Of a stretch of 64,000 bases of DNA, positions 26,783 through 35,928 are shown in pieces. The stretch spans positions 5,242,001 through 5,306,000 of the forward strand of contig NZ_SSBQ01000002.1 of NCBI RefSeq assembly GCF_004795255.1. The letters run 5' to 3'. Both the position numbers and the translations under genes were made by a program. Numbering within the stretch: position 1 is the first letter of the stretch; every line of letters begins with the position of its first letter. Under the pieces are notes generated by a model. That model searched no databases and was not told the DNA's origin. It saw only the letters and a program-made list of their open reading frames with translations. This DNA comes from Streptomyces sp. RKND-216 (GTDB lineage: Bacteria; Actinomycetota; Actinomycetes; Streptomycetales; Streptomycetaceae).

Positions 26783-27832
26783 TCAGCCCTCCTGAAGGGT
26801 GGCGAGGCCGTGGTGGATGAAGAGCGGCACGAGATCCCCGATGCGGTCGAAGCCGGGGCCCACGGTATGCCCGAGCTTCCAGCGGTAGTGGATGCCTTCC
26901 AGGATCACGGCGAGCTTGAAGTAGGCGAACGCGGTGTACCAGCCGATCCCCGACACGTCGCGGCCTGACCCGGCGGCGTACCGCTCGACCAGCTCGACCG
27001 GTTCGGGATGCCCGGGGGCGCCGCGTACCGAGGTGAGGGGGGAGCCGGGCACGTCCGGATGGCTGCTGTACATCGCCAGCAGGCCGAGGTCGGTGAGCGG
27101 ATCGCCGAGCGTGGACATTTCCCAGTCCAGCACCGCGGTGATCCGGCCCTCGCCGTCCGCGAGGACGTTGTCCAGCCGGAAGTCCCCGTGCACCACCGTC
27201 GGTTCGGGGGAGCGGGGCAGCGCCTCGGCCAGCGCACGGTGCAGGTCGTCCACGCCCTCCAGATCGCGGTTGCGCGACGCCTCCAACTGCTTTCCCCAGC
27301 GGCGCAGTTGCCGCTCCAGGAAGCCCTCCGGGCGCCCGAACGACTCCAGGCCCGCCTCCCGCGGCTCGACGGTGTGGAGCGCGACGAGGGTGTCGACCAG
27401 CGACAAAACCAGGGCGCGGGTGCGCTCCGGGCCCAGCGCCGACAGCTCGGCGGAGGAACGGTAGGGCGTCCCCGGCACGTACTCCATGAGGTAGAACGGC
27501 GCGCCCAGCACGTCGGGGTCCTCGCACAGCAGCAGCGTCCCCGGCACCGGCACGGGAGTGTCCCGCAGTGCCCGGATCACCCGGTACTCCCGTGCCATGT
27601 CGTGCGCGGTGGCGAGCACGTGGCCCAGCGGAGGCCGGCGCAGCACCCAGCGGGACGTCCCCGCGTCGACCCGGTAGGTGAGGTTGGACCGGCCGCCCTC
27701 GATCACCTCGGCGTGCAGCGGGCCGTCCACCCGTCCGGGCCGCTCCCGTTCCAGGTAGGCGCCCAGCCGCGCCAGGTCCAGCCCCGGCGGGTGCGCTGCG
27801 GCGTCCCCGCCGCCCCCGGTCTCCTCGGTCAT
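26783..27832 (-). CDS. APH-like phosphotransferase, putative 4-hydroxyacyl-CoA kinase (LvaA/ACAD10-11 kinase-like)
   Basis: 349-aa aminoglycoside-phosphotransferase-fold kinase. The N-lobe is EVIEGGRSNLTYRVD with VLRRPP, followed by MAREYRVIRAL. The catalytic loop is VVHGDFRLDNVL (about 195) and the metal-binding motif AVLDWEMSTLGDP (about 215). The C-lobe AYFKLAVILEGIHYRWKLGHT is typical of the kinase fused to or paired with ACAD10/11-like dehydrogenases. ATG 27832 has GGAGG 5 nt upstream. Antibiotic resistance is unlikely given the partner gene. The operator at 27878 lies 46 nt upstream. Confidence 0.9.
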   Translation of the reverse strand: MTEETGGGGDAAAHPPGLDLARLGAYLERERPGRVDGPLHAEVIEGGRSNLTYRVDAGTSRWVLRRPPLGHVLATAHDMAREYRVIRALRDTPVPVPGTLLLCEDPDVLGAPFYLMEYVPGTPYRSSAELSALGPERTRALVLSLVDTLVALHTVEPREAGLESFGRPEGFLERQLRRWGKQLEASRNRDLEGVDDLHRALAEALPRSPEPTVVHGDFRLDNVLADGEGRITAVLDWEMSTLGDPLTDLGLLAMYSSHPDVPGSPLTSVRGAPGHPEPVELVERYAAGSGRDVSGIGWYTAFAYFKLAVILEGIHYRWKLGHTVGPGFDRIGDLVPLFIHHGLATLQEG

Positions 27833-27877
27833 GCGGCCTCCTCGCACTCGGACGTCTCAGCGGAACCGGTACCGATC

Positions 27878-27897
27878 ATGCCGACTGGTCGGTATGC
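27878..27897. promoter_or_regulatory. TetR-type operator CATGCCGACTGGTCGGTATG
   Basis: Palindrome with inner perfect arms CCGAC-TG-GTCGG and outer CAT/ATG, 46-65 nt upstream of the kinase start. Read in reverse it matches the site before the SDR-TetR operon (CATACCGACC). Confidence 0.7.
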
Positions 27898-27935
27898 CGT
27901 CCATAGGGGGGCCGCCAAAACCCTGCCGGCCCCGT

Positions 27936-28241
27936 CTACCAGAGGAGTACCACCCCGAGCAGCGCCATCACCAGGGCGCAGAGCACCGTCGCCCGTACCG
28001 GTCCGCCCTCCGGGGCCGCGCCCGCGGCTCCCGCCAGCGTCCTGATCCGGCGGTGCGCCACCACCAGGAAACTCAGCCACGCCAGCGCCCCCAGCGCGGC
28101 GGCGCCGTACGCGGCCGGGGCCGGATCGTAGAGCGCACTGCGCACCGCCAGCGCGGCCACCACCGCGAAGGCCAGGGTGGTGCGCCGCCAGGCCAGCCGG
28201 GTCCGCTCGGGCTGCGCGCCGGGCGGCTCCGGGCCGCTCAC
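27936..28241 (-). CDS. DUF202 membrane protein (second of a pair)
   Basis: 101-aa protein from GTG 28241, overlapping the stop of the preceding DUF202 gene by 4 bp. After a hydrophilic start with ERTRLAWRRTTLAF, the DUF202 signature, there are three membrane helices (about 20-38, 42-60, 80-100). The function of the family is unknown. The two proteins are likely made together and may associate. Confidence 0.88.
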   Translation of the reverse strand: MSGPEPPGAQPERTRLAWRRTTLAFAVVAALAVRSALYDPAPAAYGAAALGALAWLSFLVVAHRRIRTLAGAAGAAPEGGPVRATVLCALVMALLGVVLLW

Positions 28242-28633
28242 GTGACCCGGTCCAGCACCACGGAGCTCACCACGACCAGCGCGGCCACCGCCGTGGCCAG
28301 GCTCAGCAGCACGGGGAACCGGGAGGCCGGCAGGTCCTCGCCGCGCCGCATCGCCCGCTCGCAGCGCACCCAGTGGTTCACGGCCCGCAGGGCGCACAGG
28401 CCACCGCCCGCCAGCAGTGCAAGCGCGATCGCCGTCCGCGCGCCCCAGCTCATGCCGGTGAGGAACTGGTCCACCGCGATGCCCCCCGCGACGAGGGCCA
28501 GGGCCGTACGGATCCAGGCGAGGAACGTCCGCTCGTTGGCCAGTGAGAAGCGGTAGTCGGGCGTTCTGCCCTCCGCGCGCAGCCGCTGGGGGGCCAGCCA
28601 CAGCCGGAAGGTGTCGAAGAACCGGTGGATCAT
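28238..28633 (-). CDS. YidH/DUF202 membrane protein (first of a pair)
   Basis: 131 aa. The N-terminal cytosolic part ends in FSLANERTFLAWIRTALALVAGGIAVDQF, the DUF202/YidH signature (residues about 28-56). Three transmembrane helices follow, the last ending VLDRVT at the stop. The role is unknown. The gene pair is convergent to nothing and divergent from the FAD-dehydrogenase gene; no ribosome-site oddities were seen. Confidence 0.9.
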   Translation of the reverse strand: MIHRFFDTFRLWLAPQRLRAEGRTPDYRFSLANERTFLAWIRTALALVAGGIAVDQFLTGMSWGARTAIALALLAGGGLCALRAVNHWVRCERAMRRGEDLPASRFPVLLSLATAVAALVVVSSVVLDRVT

Positions 28634-28751
28634 GGGACGAGCCTAGAAGGTGCGGCGGCCCCCGGCGGTCCCGTGAGGGGTGTCACCGGGGCGACCGAGA
28701 GATTACTCTCCAGTTTCCCGTCGTCCCGCGAGCGGAGAAGCAGGTGAAGGC

Positions 28752-30407
28752 ATGACGTACGACGCCGAGGTGATCGTGGTCGGCGCGGGTCTGGCGGGCC
28801 TCGCGGCCACCGCCGAACTGGCCGACGCCGGACGCCGGGTGATCCTGCTCGACCAGGAGCCTGAACAGTCGCTCGGCGGCCAGGCCCACTGGTCGTTCGG
28901 CGGTCTCTTCCTCGTCGACTCGCCCGAGCAGCGCCGGATGCGCATCCGCGACAGCCGGGAACTGGCCTGGCAGGACTGGCTCGGCACCGCCGGGTTCGAC
29001 CGCGCCGAGGACCACTGGCCGCGCCGCTGGGCCGAGGCGTACGTCGACTTCGCCGCCGGGGAGAAGCGGTCCTGGCTGCGGCAGCAGGGCGTGCGATTCT
29101 TCCCCGTCGTCGGCTGGGCCGAGCGCGGCGGCTACGACGCGACCGGTCACGGCAACTCGGTCCCCCGCTTCCACATCACCTGGGGCACCGGCCCCGGGCT
29201 GGTGGAGCCCTTCGCCCGCCGCGTGCGGGCCGGAGTGGCACGCGGCCTGGTGGACCTGCGGTTCCGGCACCGGGTCACCGGCCTGGCCCGCAGCGCGGGC
29301 GCCGTCGACACGGTCACCGGCGAGATCCTGGCACCCAGCGACGCCGAACGCGGCACCGCCAGCAGCCGCGAGACCACCGGTGCCTTCGAACTGCGCGCGC
29401 AGGCGGTGATCGTCACCTCCGGCGGGATCGGCGGCAACCACGACCTGGTCCGCGCCAACTGGCCCGAACGGCTGGGGACTCCGCCGCGCCGGATGCTGTC
29501 CGGCGTGCCCGCCCACGTCGACGGCGAGATGCTCGGCATCACCGAAGGGGCAGGGGGCCGCCTCATCAACCGCGACCGCATGTGGCACTACACCGAGGGC
29601 ATCGAGAACTGGAACCCGATCTGGGCCCGGCACGGCATCCGTATCCTGCCCGGCCCGTCCTCCCTGTGGCTGGACGCCACCGGCAAACGACTGCCCGTCC
29701 CCCTCTTCCCCGGCTTCGACACCCTCGGCACACTCGACCACATCATGCGCACCGGGCACGACCACACCTGGTTCGTCCTCAGCCGCAAGATCGTCGAGAA
29801 GGAGTTCACCCTCTCCGGCTCCGAGCAGAATCCCGACCTGACGGGCAAGTCCGTCCGCGACGTCCTCGCCCGGGTGAAGCCGGGCGCCCCCGGCCCCGTG
29901 CAGGCGTTCCTCGACAACGGCGCCGACTTCGTCGTCGAACGCGAACTGCCCGACCTGGTGCGGCGGATGAACACGCTCACCGGCGAGCAGCTGATCGACG
30001 AGAGCGCCCTGCGCCGGGAGATCGAGGCCCGGGACCGCGAGATCGGCAACCCCTTCACCAAGGACCTCCAGATCACCGCACTGCGCGGAGCGCGCGGATA
30101 CCTGGGCGACAAACTGATCCGCGTCGCCACGCCGCACCGCATCCTCGACCCCAAGTCCGGTCCGCTGATCGCGGTGCGCCTGAACATCCTTACCCGCAAG
30201 ACGCTCGGCGGGCTGGAGACCGACCTGTCCTCCCGCGTGCTCACCGAGGACGGCGAGCCGCTGCCCGGCGTGTACGCCGCCGGTGAGGTCGCGGGATTCG
30301 GCGGCGGGGGTGTGCACGGCTACCGCTCGCTGGAAGGCACCTTCCTCGGCGGCTGCCTCTTCTCCGGCCGCACGGCCGGCCGGGCCGCCGCCGAGGCGGT
30401 CGGCTGA
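28752..30407 (+). CDS. FAD-binding dehydrogenase (fumarate reductase/KstD-like, COG3573 type)
   Basis: 551-aa flavoprotein. The N-terminal FAD motif is VIVVGAGLAGLAATAELADAG (about 7-27), followed by GGQAHWSFGGLFLVDSPEQRRMRI, which typifies the predicted oxidoreductase group rather than succinate dehydrogenase. The C-terminal FAD-binding end is GVYAAGEVAGFGGGGVHGYRSLEGTFLGGCLFSGRTAG. The middle holds the substrate cap (GNSVPRFHITWGTGPG). Length fits the family. The substrate is unknown, perhaps a 3-ketosteroid-like or other cyclic ketone. It stands alone, with ATG 28752 12 nt after an AGCAGGTGAAGG stretch. Confidence 0.87.
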   Translation: MTYDAEVIVVGAGLAGLAATAELADAGRRVILLDQEPEQSLGGQAHWSFGGLFLVDSPEQRRMRIRDSRELAWQDWLGTAGFDRAEDHWPRRWAEAYVDFAAGEKRSWLRQQGVRFFPVVGWAERGGYDATGHGNSVPRFHITWGTGPGLVEPFARRVRAGVARGLVDLRFRHRVTGLARSAGAVDTVTGEILAPSDAERGTASSRETTGAFELRAQAVIVTSGGIGGNHDLVRANWPERLGTPPRRMLSGVPAHVDGEMLGITEGAGGRLINRDRMWHYTEGIENWNPIWARHGIRILPGPSSLWLDATGKRLPVPLFPGFDTLGTLDHIMRTGHDHTWFVLSRKIVEKEFTLSGSEQNPDLTGKSVRDVLARVKPGAPGPVQAFLDNGADFVVERELPDLVRRMNTLTGEQLIDESALRREIEARDREIGNPFTKDLQITALRGARGYLGDKLIRVATPHRILDPKSGPLIAVRLNILTRKTLGGLETDLSSRVLTEDGEPLPGVYAAGEVAGFGGGGVHGYRSLEGTFLGGCLFSGRTAGRAAAEAVG

Positions 30408-30477
30408 GCCGCCGACCCAAGCGGAAGGAGCCGCACCACTTCCACTCCCCGGGGCTTCACAGGGAGTTCACAGAACC

Positions 30478-30506
30478 TTGCTTGACGTGATCCCGTCACT
30501 CAGGTT
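30478..30506 (+). promoter_or_regulatory. Candidate vegetative promoter
   Basis: TTGCTT (30478-30483) and CAGGTT (30501-30506) are 17 nt apart. The start would fall about 10 nt before ATG 30522, which lacks a ribosome site. Confidence 0.35.
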
Positions 30507-30521
30507 TCGTGAGCGTCGACC

Positions 30522-31460
30522 ATGACACCCCCACCCCCACCACCCTCCTTCCGGCTGTCCCGGCGCGGTGGCGGCAACGCACCCGACGCCGCACTCGACG
30601 ACACGGACCTCGCCGCCGCCCGCGACGCCCTCGCACAGGGCCGCTGGGGCGACAGCCGTACCCTGCTCGCCCACACCCGTGAGGACTGGGACCGGCGCGG
30701 CCACCGCCTGGTCGTCCTCGCCGACAGCCCGGGCAGCCTCGCGTGGGCCCGCGAGTGGCAGCAGACCGAACCGGAGAGCGGCGATGCCGCCGCGCTGGCC
30801 GCCTGCGCGGCCGTCAGCGCCGCCGTGCGGGGACGCGAACGCCCCGAGAACGCCCGGCAGGCCGTCGCGGACGCCGCGGCCCGCACGCCCGCCGACCCCA
30901 GCCCGTGGCTGGCCTCGCTGCTCCTCGCGCGGTACACCGGCACCACGGACGAGGCCCGCCGCGCGTTCCACGAAGTCACCGTCCGGCACCGCGAGCACCA
31001 CCACGCCCACCACCTGATGGCGGCCGTGCTCGCCGAGAGCCCCGACCCCCACACGCTCTACGAGTTCGCCCACAGCTCCGCCTCCCACGCCCCCGCCGAC
31101 TCCCCGCTGGCTCTGCTCCCGGTCGTCGCCCACGCCGAGCGGTTCCGCGCCCACCGCGGCGGCGCCCGCACGGCCGACCGCGCCGCGGGGGAGCACTGGA
31201 CCGGCCGTCACGCCGCCCACCTGGTGCGCAGCGCCTTCGACTGGTGGCTGGAATGGGGAGGCGAGGAGGGGCACCCGCGCCGCGCGGTGGACCTCAACTT
31301 CCTCGCCTACGCCAAGTTCCACGAGGGACGGCTCGCCGAGGCCGCCGCCCTCTTCCAGCGGGTCGGTTCCCTCGTCACCCCGGCCCCCTGGTCGTACACC
31401 GGCCGCGACGCGTACAAGGCGTTCCGCGCGGCCCGCGCCACCGCGTACGGCAGCGCCTGA
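30522..31460 (+). CDS. Hypothetical protein with TPR-like helical repeats
   Basis: 312 aa. The N-terminus is Pro-rich (residues 1-15), and the rest looks like alpha-solenoid helix pairs (AAARDALAQGRWGDSRTLLAHTREDW, DPSPWLASLLLARYTG, HHAHHLMAAVLAESPDPHTLYEFAHSSAS). The C-terminal part DLNFLAYAKFHEGRLAEAAALFQRVGSLVTPAPW reads like a TPR. No signal or membrane segment. It is probably in an operon with the downstream amino-acid permease (52-nt gap). Function unknown; a protein-protein scaffold is plausible. The start lacks a Shine-Dalgarno sequence. Confidence 0.7.
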   Translation: MTPPPPPPSFRLSRRGGGNAPDAALDDTDLAAARDALAQGRWGDSRTLLAHTREDWDRRGHRLVVLADSPGSLAWAREWQQTEPESGDAAALAACAAVSAAVRGRERPENARQAVADAAARTPADPSPWLASLLLARYTGTTDEARRAFHEVTVRHREHHHAHHLMAAVLAESPDPHTLYEFAHSSASHAPADSPLALLPVVAHAERFRAHRGGARTADRAAGEHWTGRHAAHLVRSAFDWWLEWGGEEGHPRRAVDLNFLAYAKFHEGRLAEAAALFQRVGSLVTPAPWSYTGRDAYKAFRAARATAYGSA

Positions 31461-31512
31461 CCCCGCACCACGGAGAACCGATCCCGGCGACCGGAGAGGA
31501 ACCGAACCCGCC

Positions 31513-33045
31513 ATGCTCACGGGCAGCACAGAAGAGATCAGCACCTACAAGGGGCAGCACAGAGCCCTGCGGGCCGGGCGGATCGGCACCGTCGGCCTGC
31601 TGCTCTCCGTTCTCGCGGCCACGGCGCCGCTGATGGTCGTCGCCGGCGTCATGCCCACCACGTACGCCGTGATGGGCATCACCGGCCAGCCGCTGCTCTT
31701 CGTGATCCTGGCCGTTGTGATGGCGCTGTTCAGCGTCGGCTACGCGGAGATGAGCCGCCACGTGCACAACGCCGGCGCCTTCTACGCCTACATCGCCCGC
31801 GGCCTCGGCGGCTTCACCGGCGCCGGCGCCTCGTACGTCGCGCTCGCCGCCTACAACGCCATGCAGGTCGGCATCTACGGCATCTTCGGCTTCGAGGCGT
31901 CCCTGCTGCTGGACACCTACCTCGGCGTCCAGGTCGCCTGGTGGGTTCCCGCCCTCGTCGCGGTCGCCCTGACCGGGGTGCTGGGCGCCCTGAAGATCGA
32001 CCTCAACGCGCGGGTGCTGGGCGTGCTGCTGATCATCGAGGTGCTGCTGATCGTCGTGGTCGACCTGGCGTTCGCCGCCGACCCCGGCCCGTCCGGGCTC
32101 TCCCTCGCCGCCTTCGACCCCGCCACGCTCTCCGGTGCCGGACTGGGCACCGCCCTGTGCTTCACCGTCGCCGCCTTCGTCGGCTTCGAACAGGCTCCCG
32201 TCTACGCGGAGGAGACGAGCCGCCCGCAGACCGTGGTGGCCCGCGTGATGTTCCTCGCCGTCGGCTGCGTCGCGGTGTTCTTCGCCCTCACCTCCTGGCT
32301 CATGAGCGTCGCCACCGGGCCCGGCAAGGTGGTGAGCGCCTCCCAGGAGCACGGCCCGCAGTTGCTCTTCGTGCTCAGCGACGCACGCCTGGGCGGCACC
32401 TTCACCGACGCGCTCCACCTCTTCTTCGTCACCGGCATCTTCGCCTCGATGCTGGCCTTCCACAACGTCGTCGCGCGCTACGCCTTCGCCATGGGCCGCG
32501 AGGGTCTGCTCCCCGCCCGGATCGGCCGCGCCTCCGCGTCGACGGGCGCCCCGGCCTTCGGCTCGCTGCTCCAGACCGTCGTCGCCTTCCTGGTGGTCGT
32601 CGGCTTCGCCATCACCGACGACACGCCGGTGGGCGACCCCACCACCCCGGTCCTGCGGCTGTTCACCTGGCTCGGCAACCTCGGCGCGCTCGGCGTCATC
32701 GTGCTGATGGCGCTGGCCTCCGTCGCGGTCATCGCCTTCTTCGTACGGCGCGGCGCGGGCGCGGCCCAGGGCCCCAGGCTGCTCTGCTCCGGCCTTGCCG
32801 CCCTCGGCCTCACGGTCATCTTCTGCTACGCCGTAGCGGACTTCGAGGTGCTCATCGGCACCGGGGACGGATCGGCACTGCGCTGGATCCTGCCCGGCGT
32901 GCTGCTCGTGGCCGGTGCGGTCGGTGTGGCAGCCGCACTGGCGCTGCGGGCCCGCAGCCCGGAGTCGTACGCCCGCATCGGCCTGGGCAACGAGGCGTTC
33001 CGCCTGGAGAACGCGGCGGCGAAGAGCAGCGACCAGGCCCGGTAG
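31513..33045 (+). CDS. APC-superfamily amino acid permease
   Basis: 510-aa membrane protein with about 12 helices. The first helices contain IGTVGLLLSVLAATAPLMVVAGVMPTTYAVMGITGQP (residues 24-60) and the conserved VGYAEMSRHVHNAGAFYAYIARGLG. Helix 6 contains CFTVAAFVGFEQAPVYAEETSRPQT, the substrate/sodium-site region typical of the family. The C-terminus is cytosolic. It should import an amino acid or polyamine by proton symport. It follows the TPR-like gene in the same direction and ends before a strong bidirectional terminator. Confidence 0.92.
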   Translation: MLTGSTEEISTYKGQHRALRAGRIGTVGLLLSVLAATAPLMVVAGVMPTTYAVMGITGQPLLFVILAVVMALFSVGYAEMSRHVHNAGAFYAYIARGLGGFTGAGASYVALAAYNAMQVGIYGIFGFEASLLLDTYLGVQVAWWVPALVAVALTGVLGALKIDLNARVLGVLLIIEVLLIVVVDLAFAADPGPSGLSLAAFDPATLSGAGLGTALCFTVAAFVGFEQAPVYAEETSRPQTVVARVMFLAVGCVAVFFALTSWLMSVATGPGKVVSASQEHGPQLLFVLSDARLGGTFTDALHLFFVTGIFASMLAFHNVVARYAFAMGREGLLPARIGRASASTGAPAFGSLLQTVVAFLVVVGFAITDDTPVGDPTTPVLRLFTWLGNLGALGVIVLMALASVAVIAFFVRRGAGAAQGPRLLCSGLAALGLTVIFCYAVADFEVLIGTGDGSALRWILPGVLLVAGAVGVAAALALRARSPESYARIGLGNEAFRLENAAAKSSDQAR

Positions 33046-33057
33046 GTTCCGCACGCT

Positions 33058-33101
33058 GCACGGCCGCGGACCCTCCGGCACCCGCAGGTCCGCGGCCGTG
33101 C
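33058..33101. terminator. Perfect 15-bp hairpin, bidirectional terminator
   Basis: GCACGGCCGCGGACC and its exact complement enclose a 14-nt loop. It lies between the convergent permease and sigma-factor genes, 13 nt after one stop and 34 nt after the other. Confidence 0.85.
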
Positions 33102-33134
33102 GATGACGTCCCGGTGAGGGCGCAGGCCGAGGCG

Positions 33135-34013
33135 TCAGTCCTCGACCAGCGCGGTGCGCAGCCGCTTCAGGCAGCCCGACAGCAGGCGGGACACGTGCAT
33201 CTGGGAGATGCCGAGCCGTTCGCCGATCTGCGACTGCGTCAGCTCCTCGCCGAAGCGCATCTCCAGGATGCGCCGGTCCCGCGTCCCCAGCCGGGCCAGG
33301 TACGGCTTGAGCGCGTGGAGCGACTCGATGGTCTCGAACGTCGGGTCGCAGTCGCCCAGCCGGTCGGCGAGCCGGGGCCCGTCGCGGTCGTCCTCCCCGT
33401 CGTCGGAGGCGCCGTCCAGCGAGTCGGCCGTGTAGCCGTTCGCCGCGACCTGGCCCTCGATGACCTCCTCGACGCCGATGCCCAGATGGTCGGCCAGCTC
33501 CTGCGGCGTCGCCGACCGGCCGAGCGAGGCGAGCAGTTCCTCGCCCGCGACGGCCAGCCGGATTCGCAGCTCCTGAAGGGCGCGCGGCACGTGCACGGCC
33601 CAGGTCGTGTCGCGGAAGAAGCGCTTCATCTCGCCGAGGATGTACGGCACGGCGAAGGAGGTGAACTCCACGCCCCGGTCGAGGTCGAACCGGTCGATCG
33701 CCTTGATCAGACCGATCGTGCCGACCTGGACGATGTCCTCCTCCGGCTGGCCGCGGTGCCGGAACCGGGCGGCCGCGAACCGGACCAGCGACAGGTTCAT
33801 CTCGATCAGCGTGTTGCGGGCGTACTGGTAGGCGTGCGTGCCCTCCTCCAGCGTGCGCAGCCGCTCGAAGAACAGCCGTGACAACCGGCGGGCGTCCTTG
33901 GGAGCGACGGCGCTCGGCACGTCGAGCTGGGGGAGCCCGGCGACGTCGCCGTCGGAGGTCTCCGCCTCGGCCCCGTGGGGCTCCACCGTGGACATCTCGG
34001 TCGCGGGAGTCAT
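33135..34013 (-). CDS. RNA polymerase sigma factor, SigB/SigF/SigG family
   Basis: 292-aa stress or sporulation-type sigma factor. Region 2 is EEDIVQVGTIGLIKAIDRFDLDRGVEFTSFAVPYILGEMKRFFRDTTW (about 95-140). Region 3 covers ALQELRIRLAVAGEELLASLGRSATPQELADHLG, and region 4 is ILEMRFGEELTQSQIGERLGISQMHVSRLL (about 245-280). An acidic linker (GASDDGEDDRDGP) lies between. GAGGAG precedes the ATG. It is the last gene of a leftward cluster holding its presumed control system (RsbR/S/T, phosphatases and an anti-sigma-like ATPase). Which paralogue (SigB, F, G...) cannot be told from sequence alone. Confidence 0.93.
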   Translation of the reverse strand: MTPATEMSTVEPHGAEAETSDGDVAGLPQLDVPSAVAPKDARRLSRLFFERLRTLEEGTHAYQYARNTLIEMNLSLVRFAAARFRHRGQPEEDIVQVGTIGLIKAIDRFDLDRGVEFTSFAVPYILGEMKRFFRDTTWAVHVPRALQELRIRLAVAGEELLASLGRSATPQELADHLGIGVEEVIEGQVAANGYTADSLDGASDDGEDDRDGPRLADRLGDCDPTFETIESLHALKPYLARLGTRDRRILEMRFGEELTQSQIGERLGISQMHVSRLLSGCLKRLRTALVED

Positions 34014-34142
34014 TCCGGGCCCTCTCCTCGTGAACTGTCGTCGGACGGCAACAAGAAGGACCTGCCCCGGAAAGCGATCCGTACACGTCCCCGGTCTCCG
34101 ACCGGCCCGAACGCGTCGTTCACGGGACGGACCGGCGGAATC

Positions 34143-34577
34143 TCACAGCAGGGGGAGGTGCGCGGTGACGGTCTTGCCGCCGCCGCCGTGCCGGGCGATC
34201 GTCACCCGGCGGGCGAGCCGACAGGCCAGGGCCCAGCCGTACCCGCCCAGAGTGGGCGTGCCGTTCGTCGACGGCTCGCACCGCCGCGGCATCTCGTCGC
34301 TGCCGTCCGCGATGGTGAGGATCAGGCAGTCGCGGTGGATGCGCGCCTGGAAGGCGGTGATCCCGCCGCCGTGCCGGATCGCGTTCGTGGCCAGTTCGGA
34401 GGTCACCAGCAGGGCGTCCGCGACCGTGACCGTGCCGTCCTGGAGCTCCGCGCCGGCGGTGCCGAAGTGCAGCTCCAGCAGGTGGATGACGCGTTCCCGG
34501 GCCTCCGCCGCCGTGTCCGGCGGCGGTATCGGTTCCCGGGCGTCGGCCGGCGGCCGCTGGTTTCTGAGCTGTTCCAT
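34143..34577 (-). CDS. Anti-sigma-type ATP-binding protein (RsbW-like HATPase)
   Basis: 144 aa. A GHKL ATPase domain fills residues 25-143. The N-box is VTSELATNAIRHGGG, the G1-like loop TIADGSD, and the G2-like GGYGWALACRLARRV. Length and layout fit RsbW-like serine kinases and RsbT-like switch proteins. Its place next to the sigma gene makes an anti-sigma role most likely, but no RsbV partner gene is present. ATG 34577 was chosen because it gives the family length. Confidence 0.87.
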   Translation of the reverse strand: MEQLRNQRPPADAREPIPPPDTAAEARERVIHLLELHFGTAGAELQDGTVTVADALLVTSELATNAIRHGGGITAFQARIHRDCLILTIADGSDEMPRRCEPSTNGTPTLGGYGWALACRLARRVTIARHGGGGKTVTAHLPLL

Positions 34578-34698
34578 CTGGGCGTCTCGTTCCGTCTGCG
34601 TCTCCGTCTCGCATGCCCGCTTGTCGGCCGCGCATGCGCCGGAGCCCCGGGCGCCGACCCGGGGCACCGGCGCCGCCGTCCGGATGCGGGTAGGTCGT

Positions 34699-35928
34699 TC
34701 ATGCGTCCTCGTGAGGGAGACGCATGGCCAGCGCGAGGGTGTCGTCGGGATGCAGCACCACGGTGTGCATGGCGTCGGCGACGGCGCCGGGCACCTCCTC
34801 GATGGGCCGCTCCCGGTGTTCGACGGCCGCGGTGACCAGCCGTGCCTCGCCCTCGACCGGGTCGCGTCGGCTCTCGGTGAGGCCGTCCGTGTACAGCAGC
34901 ACCAGGTCGCCAGGCGCGAGGCCGACGGTGAGGGTTCTTTCGCTGCCGGGGAGGGGAAAGCCGACGCCGCGGCCGCGTACCTCCAGGTACTCCGTGGTGC
35001 CGTCGCGCCGCACCAGCAGGGCCGGCGGATGGCTGCCGTTGGCGAGCGACAGAAGCCCGGTCGCCGGGTCCAGCCGGGCGAGGAGCACGGTGGCCATCGT
35101 CTCGGCGTCCACCCCCGAGACGATCTCCCCGGCGCGTTCGACGAGTGTCGCCGGCGGATGCCCCTCCAGCGCAAGGGTGCGCACCGCGTGCGTGACGTTG
35201 AGGGCGTCCCGGGTGCTGCGCACCCCGTGGCCCAGCGCGTCGACCACGGTGATGTGCACGGTGCCGTCGGGGAGGGTGAACCAGTCGTAGAGGTCGCCGC
35301 CGGTCGGGGCGTGGGTGTCGGCCGGGGCGTAGTGCACGGCGAGCTCCAGCCCCGGGACGGTCAGCGGCGGGGGACGCAGCGCGTCCTCGAGCTCCCGCAG
35401 TATGCGGCCGTGGGCGCTGCGCAACTGCTCGTCCCGCTCCTCCAGTTCGACGTACAGCGCGAGGACGCCGCTGTTGGTCTCGTCGAGTTCGTGGGTGAGC
35501 CTGCGGTGTTCGGCCGCCAGGGAGTCCGCCCGGTCCAGGACGGCGCGCAGTTCCTCCTCCGCCGCGTCCTCGTCACCCTCGCCGTCCGCGCCGTCGAGCA
35601 CCACAGGCCGGACCGGGTCCGCGGTCAGTGGCAGACGCCACACGGTACGGCCGTCCGCCATCGTCTCGGCGGACAGCGGCAGCCTGGCCGGGACGGCGCG
35701 TTCGCGCGCGTGCCCCGCGTCCAGCGTCACGGTGAGGACGCCCGGCCCGGCCTCCGCGGTGAGCCGTACGCCATGGCCCGCCTCCGTTGCGCGGCGGGCG
35801 ACCAGGGCGACCGACAGGGTGAGCCGGGCCCGCTGCTCGGCGGGCAGCCCGTGCAGCCGCGCGAGGCGCCGTACCGCCCTCCGTACGTCCGGCAGGGTCG
35901 ACAACAGGGCTGTGGCCGACGGGCTCAT
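34699..35928 (-). CDS. SpoIIE/RsbU-type PP2C phosphatase
   Basis: 409 aa. The N-terminal 110 residues look like a decayed ATPase-like domain (VRRAVRRLARLHG, ARLTLSVALVARRATEAGHGVRL). A coiled coil follows (about 125-180, EEELRAVLDRADSLAAEHRRLTHELDET), then the PP2C domain: GGDLYDWF, VVDALGHGVRS and LLYTDGLTE supply the metal-binding aspartates, all present. This class dephosphorylates an anti-anti-sigma factor and is switched by RsbT. ATG 35928 overlaps the preceding stop and has GGGAGG 6 nt upstream. Confidence 0.9.
   Translation of the reverse strand: MSPSATALLSTLPDVRRAVRRLARLHGLPAEQRARLTLSVALVARRATEAGHGVRLTAEAGPGVLTVTLDAGHARERAVPARLPLSAETMADGRTVWRLPLTADPVRPVVLDGADGEGDEDAAEEELRAVLDRADSLAAEHRRLTHELDETNSGVLALYVELEERDEQLRSAHGRILRELEDALRPPPLTVPGLELAVHYAPADTHAPTGGDLYDWFTLPDGTVHITVVDALGHGVRSTRDALNVTHAVRTLALEGHPPATLVERAGEIVSGVDAETMATVLLARLDPATGLLSLANGSHPPALLVRRDGTTEYLEVRGRGVGFPLPGSERTLTVGLAPGDLVLLYTDGLTESRRDPVEGEARLVTAAVEHRERPIEEVPGAVADAMHTVVLHPDDTLALAMRLPHEDA

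Noticed and set aside
26783..27832. Aminoglycoside-resistance kinase
   Set aside because: The APH fold is present, but the partner ACAD10/11-type dehydrogenase and the C-lobe type point to acyl-CoA metabolism.
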